DNA of 64,000 nucleotides, taken from assembly GCA_022701365.1 (NCBI GenBank), contig JAKUHH010000090.1, positions 494,106 through 558,105 of the forward strand, written 5' to 3'. How positions within the stretch are numbered: position 1 is the first letter of the stretch; every line of letters begins with the position of its first letter. Made by a program: the position numbers and the translations under genes. The DNA comes from Mycocentrospora acerina. Taxonomy: Eukaryota > Ascomycota > Dothideomycetes > Pleosporales. The notes beneath the pieces were generated by a model. That model was not told the DNA's origin. It did no database searches and saw only the letters and a list, made by a program, of their open reading frames with translations. Shown piece by piece: positions 33,594 through 43,991 of the stretch.

Positions 33594-34088
33594 TGTCAAA
33601 ATCTTGAACTGAGTGAATAACAGTCAATGAGAAGGTCGACTCGATTTGGTGGATCGATTGAGAGTGATGAATTGGAAATCGTGGGGATACACGAGCCTTT
33701 TCTACTACCCCAGATTTTGCCCCATGGAGAAGAAGCACCCCATTTCACGTGGTAGGTGAAGCGAAGTACCAGTAATGTGATATTCGGTTCCGCCGGTCTT
33801 ACGTATGGAGTCGGTAGTGTTGTTCGGTAGTGCTATTCTTAACCTAGTATCCCAGATCATTGGTGCGGATTCCTCACCGATGCCAAGCAAGCATTATGAA
33901 GTTCGGAACCTTCTCTCATCCGCCGGAACCGCTACGGCGGATCCTAAGGTCGTGCATCGGATAGCACACTTCAGTCCTGCCATTTATCTTTGTACATGTC
34001 GTGCTGAACAGCTCCCAACTAACGCTTTTCCACACTTTTTACGTGTACTTGAAATTGATTGAAATTCTTACTTGCTCGACTACACACG
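33594..34088. promoter_or_regulatory. Shared divergent promoter of transporter and dehydrogenase, with three CGG-type sites
   Basis: The region contains CGGTTCCG at 33785-33792, CGGAACC at 33904-33910 and CGGAACCG at 33924-33931. The first and third are inverted CGG repeats spaced by two bases, the form many dimeric Zn2Cys6 regulators use. A Zn2Cys6 gene lies just beyond the dehydrogenase. Binding by that regulator is inferred, not shown. Confidence 0.45.
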
Positions 34089-35380
34089 ATGCCCGGCACT
34101 CTTGACACGAAGCTAGCGCAGCTAAGCACAAAGGTAAGTCACTTGACTAGAATATACTTGAGATAAAGGAGTGACTTGCTGACTGTTTTATTCTTAGACA
34201 AATCGTGCCTTCGTACTGAAACCATCTCTTGAGTTCTGTTACGAAGAGAGAATTGCTCCGACGATTCGCACCTCCAGAGATGTCATCGTTCGAGTTGTAG
34301 CTACTGGCCTTTGCGGATCTGACGTATGTATCTCCTGTTACAACGTAGTCCTAGTGATACGGATTTCGCACTGCTAAACTTGCTGACCTTTGGATTGAAC
34401 AGATCCATTACTGGCAACACGGACGAATCGGTAACTATATAGTCAATGGGCCGATCGTCTTGGGCCACGAGTCTGCCGGTATCGTAGAGGCATGTGGGTC
34501 TGACGTAAAACATGTGTCTGTTGGAGATCGGGTTGCTCTAGAACCAGGAATATCATGCAACACATGCGAAGCGTGCCGAAGTGGTCGGTACAATCTCTGC
34601 GAGTCGATGCAATTTGCCGCAACCCCGCCCTACGATGGTACACTTTCGACCGTTTATTGTGTTCCCGAAGAATGCTGCTTCAAGCTCCCGTCGCACGTGT
34701 CGTACAAAGAAGGCGCACTAGTAGAGCCCCTGAGCATTGCTGTACATGTCTGCAAGCTTGCAGGCGACATCCAGGGCAAGTCGGTCATCATCTTTGGTGC
34801 CGGGCCAATAGGATTACTATGCTGTACAGTAGCACGCGCTTTTGGGGCTACTACAACTGTGGTCGTAGATGTTGTAGATGCTCGTTTGGATTTCGCAAGA
34901 ACCTACGGAGCTACCTCGACTTACAAGATGGATTCACAATCACCTGAAATCAATGCCGAAGCAATACTAGCTAACACAAGCTTGTATCAGGGAGGGGATG
35001 TTGTCATTGATGCTACCGGCGCACAACCTTGCATCAACAGCGGCGTGTGCGCTTTGAAACGTGGCGGAGTTTTCGTACAAGCTGGACTCGGTTCTCCGAC
35101 CATTGCGTTTCCAATTGGTCAGATTTGCGACAAGGAAGCCACCTTGAAGGGTAGCTTTCGATACGGACCAGGAGACTACAAGCTTGCAATCGATTTATTA
35201 CAGTCCAGGCGAATCTGTCTCAAAGATCTCATCACGCACGAGTATACGTTTGACAAAGCTGAAGATGCTTTCATCAACGTCTCGAAGAAGAATGGTATCA
35301 AGACGATCATATATGGACCTGACGTTGATGCAGACTTTGTGAGCAGTGCGGAGGAAGCGATCGATACCCATGTACGGTAG
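34089..35380 (+). CDS. Zinc-dependent polyol dehydrogenase, probably xylitol dehydrogenase (D-xylulose reductase)
   Basis: Three exons, 34089-34133, 34198-34323 and 34403-35380, give 382 residues. It belongs to the medium-chain alcohol dehydrogenase family. The catalytic zinc ligands are visible as C54 (GLCGSD), H79 and E80 (GHES). The four structural-zinc cysteines C109, C112, C115 and C123 lie in SCNTCEACRSGRYNLC. The Rossmann motif GAGPIGLL is followed by VVVDVVDARL, whose Asp favours NAD+ over NADP+. FAATPPYDGTL and HYWQHGRIGNYIV are typical of fungal xylitol dehydrogenases, which oxidise xylitol to D-xylulose in pentose catabolism. Sorbitol or L-arabinitol dehydrogenase activity remains possible. 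Its 3' end is 74 bases from that of the convergent regulator. Confidence 0.88.
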
Positions 35381-35454
35381 TAACATAGTGTGATTTGGAA
35401 AAGGTCTCTGGAGTTATGGTGTATGTTAGAATTTGTTAAAAAGCGCTTGTAAGG

Positions 35455-38123
35455 TTACTGCTGGGCACCGCTATAGACTGAGTCCCAGAACCAGTAAAGA
35501 CCATTTCCTGTAGCATCAAAACTGTTTTCGTCGTTGCCCATTCCTGATCCTGTGTTATCGCTGAACTCTTGAAACTCAGAGTGATTCCATGCTTCATGAC
35601 TTGTGCCGGGCACTTCGTTTGGTGGTATTTGCATTTGCTCGTATGCGACACTACCGGCCCAGGTGTCGCACTGGAGACTATCGAAGCCAGATGGTAAGAC
35701 TAAACAAAAAATGCTCATTAGCTCAAAATGTCTCAAAGATTGCACTAGGAGCCAGGGCATTTTGGCTCAGCTATGATTGCAGGATTGTTACCTCTTTGCA
35801 CTGATGCCAAACTCTCGGTCAAGCGTTGAGCATTGTCCGCCTCCATGCGCTGTGCGTCTCCTCGAGCATTTTTGGCCGCAGTATATGGTAATTGAAGCGG
35901 CAGGCGAAGAGTATCCTCAACAGAGATAGAGACTCCGTCCGATGGTGATGAAGTCTCAGTTGCGTTTCCTGTCTTGTGTCTCTTCGAAGGTCGTACGGGA
36001 GCCAACATAGCATCCGCTTCACGCTGAAGCAGCATGCGTATAATATCTTTTAAAACGGCATTGTTTTGTTTCGGGAGCATGGAACGCTTCCCGAGAATCT
36101 CTTGTAGGCGAAATATTCTCGTGACAGTTTGTTTAACTTCCAGCGCTCGACTTGAAAGCGGATTAGAGAGTGCCATAACCACCATGACTATCGCAGAGTT
36201 GAACAAATTGATGCCCAGAAAAGCGACTAGGTGGCTCTCAGTCGCCAGTTGAGCGAGTTGTGGCATTTCAGTCACTCTCGAAGTCCTTACTGCTGCATTC
36301 CACCACTGCTCAGTACTTGAAATTGGAGGGCCTGAATGAGGAATACTAGAATGATCTATGTAGGACTGCGGAGATTCCATGTCCTGGGCAGTAGATAATG
36401 GGTCCTGCGCTGCAACGTGTTCATCTTCTGGCTGAATTTGCAGCAACTGTTCAACTTGCTGTGCCAAGAATGGGCGTTGTATAATGATCAGCAGGTTGTC
36501 GAATGTAAGCTGTAGAGCCAACGCTTGCAGATGATGCACCCTTGAAGTCGCCGATGGATTTGGCAGGCAATCGCGATCCAGGTTGAGGCTCAGGTGGGTT
36601 GGTAAACGACGACGCCAAGCCCAGAGGCTCTTTGTGACGTTCACAATGTGGCTTAGAGCCACTTGTTTGACAGAGCCTACAGTACGTATCCCAAAGATGA
36701 TCTCGATCACCGCTGAAGCTATAATATAGAGCTTATTCAATTCGCGTTGATATGTTGAATAACAAATATCACCATCGGGTCTTTGGCTACGGTCCTTCCT
36801 AAAGAATGGTGACTCGAATATGTCAGTAGGATGACTTACGTTGCAGTCTTTGTCATTTATGCCAAGGGGTCTGCCATAGGTTACGCTCGCGAAACGATCC
36901 CATGTATACAACGTCCACCAGACACGCTTTCGCTCTTCAACATCTTCTACCTCGCCCCTCGAGGCTTCTCTGTGGAGCGCGAGAGCTTGAGCAGTCTTGA
37001 TAGTTGCTCCCAGTAGAGCAAATGATAGTGTCGGTCTGCCATGGTACACATAATATGACCCAAGCAAAATGCACGTCTGGGCTGACGAAATCGAGCTCTG
37101 GTCCATCAAGTCTATCAATTGCGCTTCAACACCTTTGATCAGAGAGAGTCCCCAATCACGCCACTCTGTGTTGGAGATGACATCGTCTACCAAAGTTCTC
37201 TGCGACCTGTACCACGCAGCCATGCCGAGTACCGTTGACAAAAGTAGTAAGTAAGACTTCTGTGAGTGATGCGCAAGACCATCGGAAATAGATTCGAATT
37301 TAGCACGAAACTTTGGCTCATAAATAACCAAAGAAAACCAGTGGACAGCGTCGAAATACTCCTCCAGCAGAGTGCGCATCATGCTGGAGGTTGGAAGAGA
37401 AAATCCAAGGATGGAAAGTATTGGACGTCGTTGAGCCCGATCATAGCGACATGGCAAGGGCTTGGCGAAGACATCACCTCCAGGTATCGCAGACGTTGTC
37501 CTTTTCAAAGCAGGTTGATGGCCGAGTGAACAAATCTGTCATATGAGTGAGCAGAAAGCTTCCGTTAGAGGTGACGCCAATTTACCTTCTGAGCGATACT
37601 CATGGCTGAGTCCGCTGCGGCATCTTCCAAAGAGTGACGTCTGCTGTTCAAATCCAAGGCGATATTCGTGGCTATCTCTACAAAAGGATCATCACCGTCT
37701 GAACCAATGTCTTGTAATTGCGACACTGGGGAGCGACGTATAGTATCACTATTCTCTCGAGACTTCGCAGAAATGGATTCTCTAGGAGGAGAATTTTCGG
37801 TTCTTCGTCTTCTGGGTCATCGTTAGGACAAACGTAAATTTGTCTGAATGATATGGGCTCACTTGGGAGCACGGCTTGTTGTTTCGCTTACGTTAGAACA
37901 GCATTCTACATTTGCCCTACGGCAAAGCGAGCAAGGCCGAAAAGGATCACACTCATACATCTCTCAGCGCATGGTCTCGAGTAGAATGCTTTCAACTCAC
38001 ACGACTTTTGTTACGTCGACACCTATCACATGCCTTACTAACTCGTGTGGGTAGGGGATTACGTTCAGCTTGCGCGCCCCACTCATCAGATGATGCGCGA
38101 ATCGCAGCAGGCACTGAAGTCAT
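35455..38123 (-). CDS. Zn2Cys6 transcription factor next to the pentose/polyol genes
   Basis: Five exons, 38123-38001, 37951-37863, 37808-37586, 37535-35792 and 35699-35455, keep frame throughout and give 807 residues. The zinc cluster is split by intron 1: C32-X2-C35-X6-C42-X5-C48-X2-C51-X6-C58, canonical for Gal4-type factors. The fungal-specific regulatory domain is clear (YFDAVHWFSLVIYEPKFR, ERKRVWWTLYTWDRFASVTYGRPL). The C-terminus is rich in Asn, Ser and acidic residues with aromatic WFWDSVYSG, a plausible activation region. Given its place beside the sugar porter and dehydrogenase, it is inferred to regulate them. The zinc cluster does not look like XlnR. Confidence 0.88.
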
Positions 38124-38497
38124 GATAAATGAAAAGCAATGAGTAGCGACACAAGGTCGGTGTTGCTGAGAAAGCGGAGGCGCAACCGGATGAAAGATCG
38201 AAGATGGCTAAGCAGCACTAGGTCACTAGACGCGCTAGCGCGTCTACTACCCCACAAACTTGTGCTGTCGTCCGTTTGACGCGACGCGGTTTATATGCGG
38301 AGAGATGAGTTAACGGGGAGAGGATATCTTTTATTCTGGGGTGTCTTTCCTATCACAGTCTCGGCTGATATTACTCGTACATGGCATGACATCAGACTAC
38401 CGGCGCTATCGGCAGGAGCAAGGAATAGCTTAGCGACCCAGTCGGGTGCGTAAGGCAGCAGTATGTCTTGCAAACTGAAATTCAAGAAGGCGAAGCC
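38124..38497. other. Divergent promoter of the Zn2Cys6 and HET genes
   Basis: This 374-base spacer holds a perfect 20-base palindrome at 38227-38246 and a short upstream frame at 38463-38501, both listed separately. Confidence 0.5.
38227..38246. promoter_or_regulatory. Perfect 20-base palindrome
   Basis: TAGACGCGCTAGCGCGTCTA is identical to its reverse complement and has no spacer. It contains ACGCG in both orientations, the core of MluI-type boxes. It lies 104 bases upstream of the Zn2Cys6 start and 251 bases upstream of the HET start, a position where a homodimeric factor could control both. Confidence 0.4.
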
Positions 38498-38501
38498 ATG
38501 A
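38463..38501 (+). promoter_or_regulatory. Upstream ORF overlapping the HET start codon
   Basis: ATG 38463 opens a 12-codon frame ending at TGA 38499-38501, so its stop overlaps the HET start ATG 38498 as ATGA. If the transcript starts upstream of it, translation of the HET protein would need leaky scanning or reinitiation. Confidence 0.4.
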
Positions 38502-41226
38502 AGCTGTGTACCGAATTCTGTACACACCTGAGCGAGATTCGTCTGGAAGATGGTCGCTTCCCGTCTCATGAACAGCTCATTGCCCAGCTTCCACCTACCC
38601 GCGACGACAGAAGTTGGTATCTCGGCACATGGTGTGAGCTATCACAAAGCGACCGATGTGGTTTTTGCCAGCTTGTAACCACTGCTATTACCGAGAGTGT
38701 TGGAATGAATGGCAGCAGACTTATCCAATCCGATCAAAAAGTTGGCGTCCTACTTTTTCCAGGCGAATGCTCGTTCCGTTTGTCGTATCCCTCCCGCCTT
38801 GGGACACGTATCGAATTTGTCGCCGAAAATGATTTCCAAGCGGCAGGACCAGACACAGCAAGAGTCCCCTTTGGATCTGGAACTGATGTATCGAGAATCA
38901 AGAGATGGGTACAGACCTGCCAGGAGGGGCACGAGTCTTGTTCTCTTACCACAATCGAGAACAAAGAACCCGGCAGAAAAAGAGATTTTAGAGAAGCGGA
39001 TACTTCAAACTTCAGAGTTATTGATCTCAAACTGGGTTGCATACGACCAGCAGCTTTAGATACCAAATACGTGGCGTTGAGCTACGTTTGGGGACAGCTT
39101 CCGATGTTCAAACTCCAGACATTCAATTTCGAAAATCTATCAAGAGAAGGCGGTCTGGAAGGTGTACGCCAAGATCTTCCGCAGACTATCAATGATGCTA
39201 TGGAGCTTGTAAAGGCAATCGGAGAGCGTTTTCTTTGGGTTGATGCTCTTTGCCTTGTACAAGACGACGCGGACGATATCCAATTAGGCATTCAGATGAT
39301 GAACTCGATCTATCAAGGCTCATATTTTACCATTGCTGCAGCTTCAGGATCCGATGCCAACGCAGGTCTGCCTGGGATTACTCAATTTGCTGGAGTGAAT
39401 CGAGTAAGTCAAGCTATCAGAAAAGTTGCGTCCGAATTCAGAATGGCTATTGTTCATAGCATCGACTGGCACTTGAGCAAATCCATCTACAACGAGCGTG
39501 GGTGGACGATGCAGGAAACAGTTCTTCCTAGACGAACTGTAATCTTCATCAACGGACAAGTGTATTTCCGATGTCAACAAGCAAACTGGAGTGAAGAGAC
39601 CTGGGCAGACCAATGGACAAATTGGCTGGACACAGATGATGGCAACATCAGTCGTATCCCCGATCCTATCGAAGGATTTTTGCCATCGGCATGGTCATAT
39701 CAGAAGCTGTGCGAAAACTTTTCGCATCGCAAACTCAGAAGTGATGGTGATACTCTTCGTGCTCTAGCAGGAATTACAAGGCCACTAGCTGCTGGTATGG
39801 AGACTTTATTAATCGAAGGGCTTCCCGGATACTATCTCGATCATTTTCTCCTTTTCATCGCTTCCAACGGTGACCTTCGACGACGAAACTCTTTCGCGAG
39901 CTTTTCGTGGGCTGGTTGGGAAGGAGAAATCATGTGGCCACGTGAGAACTTTGTGTGGTATAGCAAGGAAGAGGATGGGTCCATGTCAAAAACGCAAAAC
40001 GCGGCAAACATTCTCCAGTACCTCAAACACAACCGAATCGTCACTTGGGGTGCTTTGGACACACAAGCTCACCTTGAAGACCTGACATTCCGTCCGTATG
40101 AGCTGCCTTCCTTGCTTTTCGAGGTCATGTTGGAGTTCAAGAAAGTATTTCCTACCCCTGACGTAGATCCTTTGCAAGACCCATCACAAAGAGATAACCC
40201 TTGGAATTGTGGTAGTGGTATGCACTCCGACATTCCTAAGTGGGACCGTATACGCGACAAATTCCGCAAACGCCAACGGTTGAAGGACGAGATAGCGAAA
40301 AAGTCACAAGCGTTACGCCCCTTCTCTATCAAGGCTCTCGACTTGGTCAACAGCCAAGCCGAGTTCGATAGGATGTCAGCGCGCATAAAGAATGTTTCTG
40401 AGAGAATGGCGATGATGAACTGGATGGCCGTTCGCAACCATCGTAAGCTCGCTCTACCCCCTCCGCAGTTTTGGATAAAAGTGACCTCAAATAGGAGCTC
40501 GAAATGCTAGCGAGAATCGATCGGTCATAGGTCCTCGAATACATAAATATCAACGTTCCAGCGAGAGAGAACTGAGCGACTTTCGACCTCCTCGCACGGG
40601 TGAAATCGTAGAAGTGGAAGATAAGTCAACCACAGAAGACCGACGTGTAGAACTTGGCAGGAAAATGATGAAAAAAACTACGCAACGAAACAAAGAGCTT
40701 GCTGAAGCTTTTCCATTGATCCCGTTCGTCATCAGCACTTCAATACACTGTCGAAATGCCATGCTAATCCCAACACAGCCATTTCCCGCCCTACACCGTT
40801 CTTCAATTCATGACCATATCCCTCCATCTCAATCTCGGCACACGCAATTTCAATCCGACCAGAACCCCAAACAACCCTGGAAACCCCTTCTCATCTCCAT
40901 TTGACCGCATCCCCGGCACGCCTCTTTTATCCAAAACTGGTGCTCTCGTCGGCTCTCTCCACCCCGACAACACGACATTCCTAGAACCCATAGGCTCACA
41001 TGTCGAACTACTTATCGTCGCACATTCTCAGATACCCACTGTTAGTTCTGCCCTTTTGGATCTAGAAGACGACGACATGGATCAGCCGTGGAAGTTGTTC
41101 TGGGTGCTGTGGGTTGTGTGGGACAAAGGGATTGCGGAGCGCCGTGGAGTGGGGCAGATATTACATTTGGCACTGGAGGGAACCGTCGAACCAGGTCCTT
41201 GTGTTAAAACTGTCTTGCTTGGTTGA
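38498..41226 (+). CDS. HET-domain (heterokaryon incompatibility) protein
   Basis: Exon 1 (38498-40442) carries the HET domain with its three blocks: YVALSYVWGQ, ERFLWVDALCLVQDD and ERGWTMQETVLPRR, plus SIYQGSYFTIAAASGSDANAG. Read without splicing, the frame stops at 40510. Two introns, 40443-40494 (GTAAGC..AATAG) and 40724-40778 (GTTCGT..CTAAT..ACAG), restore an in-frame C-terminus through 41226. The added part HFPPYTVLQF, LLSKTGALVGSLHPD and GIAERRGVGQILHLAL looks like the usual end of HET proteins. The product would be 873 residues. HET proteins trigger cell death on allorecognition. An unspliced 670-residue form is possible. Confidence 0.8.
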
Positions 41227-42922
41227 CATAATTTTGGCGAGCATAGTATGGAAGCAAGTCGTCTCCTTTTTCATGATGGATGTGCCTCTTAATGCAGTGC
41301 TTGCGACATCAGGAGATTGTGAGACCAGACTTTTGTATCTAGATGACAAGATATTTACTGAGAAATGGGCCCCGAAAGGTTGTGCTCAAGGCAAGTGGGT
41401 AACGTTAGTAGCTGAAGTCGTGGATGTGCATATTGTGTCCTTTGAAATATAATACGTCTCACCCTGAACAACACAGAATCTGTATCTCTTTTGCATATTT
41501 TAGATTTTTTCTGAAATGTGTCTTGCTAGTCATAATGTGATAGTATGGTATCAACAAACAAGAATTGACAAATGTCTTTGTTGTGTATCAAAGAACATCC
41601 ATTTCATGTCAGAAGAGCATGCAATCTCGAAAATCCGTAATATTTGATTGTCGACATTTGGTTGTGGTCAGCTTGAAGAGTAGAGAGCTCGAGAAAGAGC
41701 TTTGGCAGCAATGTGCCTCAAATGTTCAGATGTTTTGGAATAAAGATAAATTGAGACGTTTTGGGTACAAGATTTGACGTCTCAACGTGAGTCGAAGCCA
41801 AGTTGCACGTGCCGACTTGCACTGCATGCCAGGACCCCCATTACATCATCGCACATTCAGCCTCTATGGAATCGCCCCACAACCACAAGACACGATGGGC
41901 ATGATCCCGAAACAAACAACCACGTCGTCACTGTTGATCAAAATCTCCGTGGTCACGGCACATCTGGTATCACTTCCTTGTCATATGGAGATTAGCCTCA
42001 TTTGCCCATATCCCACACACCACTCGCGCAACTTCATCGATCGAGTACCCCCCCTCCCCCTCCCACGCCCAAGAAATGAAGCTCCAATACCAACCTACGA
42101 ATTACAGATGGAACTTTGGTCGTGGATGCTTCTAGGAGATGCGCTCTCCACCCATCCGCAAATGTAGTCCGTGCGTTGGTATCGCAACACGCGTCCAATA
42201 ACAACAGGCAACAACGGAGAAACGTCGGGGGGCTTTGGTGAGCCCAGCACCCACATGCTTGCGCAATCCGCTCTGACCTCCCTCACTCCAATTCCAGTCG
42301 TGAAACACGGCGATCGTGTACGCATCAGGACTTTTCCGCCGTTGAGTCGCTAGATCAACAGCGTTTTTGTTGAGTTCAGCGGCGAAAGGGAAAAAAATTC
42401 CTATCGATAGTCTTTGTCCGACCGTTGGGGCGAAAAAGAGCCGCATGCAAGCGTGGAAAAAGCGCGGTTGGGCCAAACAAAAACATTCTATGCTAAAAAT
42501 AGGCGGCACCCAGCCACCGTGCGTCCCGGTTGACAGCCACGCTGATGCGTCCAGCCCTGTTGCCAGGACATTGCGACTGGCTGGAGTGATGTGAACTAGG
42601 GGCGACCGAGGGCTGGGAAGTGGGTTGTTTGCGTACGTATGCCCCTGGGAGGGGTGGGTTTTGCTGGCTGGGGTGGGCTGGGGAGGAAGCGTGCGTTACA
42701 TTCGGTTCCTGGTTTGCGTGCCTGGCTAGTGAGATGGGCGATGATGGGGATGAGTGGACGCGGGATATAAGACTTGTCGTGGGACGCAACAGAAGAAATC
42801 ATCATCACATCCAAGTCTCTATCTACCCATCCATCTATCAATAATACTTCGACCTCACCAAAGTCACTTCAATCATAAACAATAATCACCACTACCACCA
42901 ACACAAACCCACATCAGCCAAT
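41227..42922. other. Intergenic region and promoter of the small surface protein
   Basis: This 1.7 kb has no convincing coding frame; those at 41565-41777, 41787-42167 and 42367-42594 lack motifs. A TATAA lies at 42766-42770, about 155 bases before ATG 42923, and the leader 42790-42922 is CT/CA-rich, as in strongly expressed fungal genes. Confidence 0.45.
42766..42770 (+). promoter_or_regulatory. Probable TATA element
   Basis: TATAA within GGGATATAAGAC, about 155 bases upstream of the small surface protein and followed by a pyrimidine-rich leader. Confidence 0.4.
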
Positions 42923-43221
42923 ATGCAGTTCTCCATCATCTCCCTTGTCGCCGCTCTTGCCGCCACGGCATCTGCCTCTGTTGTCGCCAACGGCACATCC
43001 ACCGCCTACTACCCTACCGGCACTGGAGCCGCTACCATCTCCGCCACCGGCACCGCTGCCCCCGTGAAGCCCACATCGACGCTTCCCTTCACTGGCGGCG
43101 CTGACCGCATGGCGAGCTCGGCATTCGGCCTCATTGTTGCTGGAGGTGTTGCACTGGTAAGCTTTGACTCTTTCCACTATCACTCCTAGGACGTGTCACT
43201 AATTCTTCACAGATGCTCTAA
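42923..43221 (+). CDS. Small GPI-anchor-type cell-surface protein
   Basis: Exon 1 is 42923-43156; exon 2 is 43213-43221 and codes only Met-Leu before the stop. The product is 80 residues. A signal peptide (QFSIISLVAALAATASAS) leads to a short Thr/Ser/Gly/Ala-rich mature part with one N-glycosylation site (NGT). The C-terminus has a small-residue region (FTGGADRMASS) and a hydrophobic tail (AFGLIVAGGVALML), the layout of a GPI-attachment signal. Without splicing the tail would become GVALVSFDSFHYHS and lose its hydrophobic end. It is probably a wall or membrane surface protein. No family was named. Confidence 0.72.
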
Positions 43222-43991
43222 ACAGCTCTTTGCTCTCCGGCTTTCGTTCGACTTTGAATTCAATTTTGGGTCTGCGGCTTTGACCGCATGACATTTTGGC
43301 GCTTGGGACCCGAGATGGGATTAATCGGCATGAGTGGCGTTTTAAAGATTGATTTGAGATAGACATATGTGGCATCGCATAGACATGAACATAGACATGT
43401 TGTGTTGCATGCACAGGTTGGGATCTGGAACATGGTCCACAACGAGAGAGGAGGAGGACGCTTTGAGCATTAGTCTGATAGCTCGGCGGGTTGAGGCAGA
43501 AATATAATCATATTACCTCGAGTTTTGTTCGTGATGATTTCATTTGAGTGGTCGGTTTTGGTGTGAATTGTTCAAGGTGAGCGTGAGCTTCAAAATGCAT
43601 CGTTTGTCAATGGTTAATTTGATGCTTGATTTGTGGCTATCTTCTGTGATGGGCATAGGAATATGAGGGACATGATGAAGTGAGACTGCAACAAAATAAA
43701 ATGGAACAGAGAGATGGTATTCGCTGCGAGGGAAAATGTTAGATGACGACAAGAACGCAGTCAAGCAGGTCGAGGAGAAGCTCTAAGATTGCCTATCTGG
43801 GATCTAGCGCGCCTGTAACGCGCGACGCGTCCCGCAGCTTTTCGAGGTTCAACATCGACGACGGTCACAACGACAAACATAAACTTGCTTTGCCAGCCTC
43901 TATTTTGCTGTAGCAAAGAATGGCCACCCCAGACGGGAACATGCTAAAAGGCGCGCCCTTGTGAGAAGCACACGCACATTGCAAATGCAAC
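43222..43991. other. Intergenic region and promoter of the polymerase subunit gene
   Basis: This holds the 3' flank of the surface-protein gene and the POL31 promoter. An MluI box lies at 43825-43830. The minus-strand frames at 43199-43442 and 43540-43764 show no coding features. Confidence 0.45.
43825..43830. promoter_or_regulatory. MluI cell-cycle box (ACGCGT) upstream of POL31
   Basis: ACGCGT lies 162 bases before the start codon, with a further ACGCG at 43818-43822. This is the binding core of the MBF factor, which drives G1/S expression of replication genes in ascomycetes. The site is seen; binding is inferred from the class of gene. Confidence 0.5.

Noticed and set aside
40810..41226. 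Separate 138-codon gene downstream of the HET gene
   Set aside because: Its sequence looks like the usual HET C-terminus and joins the HET frame through a well-placed intron, so it is treated as the last exon.
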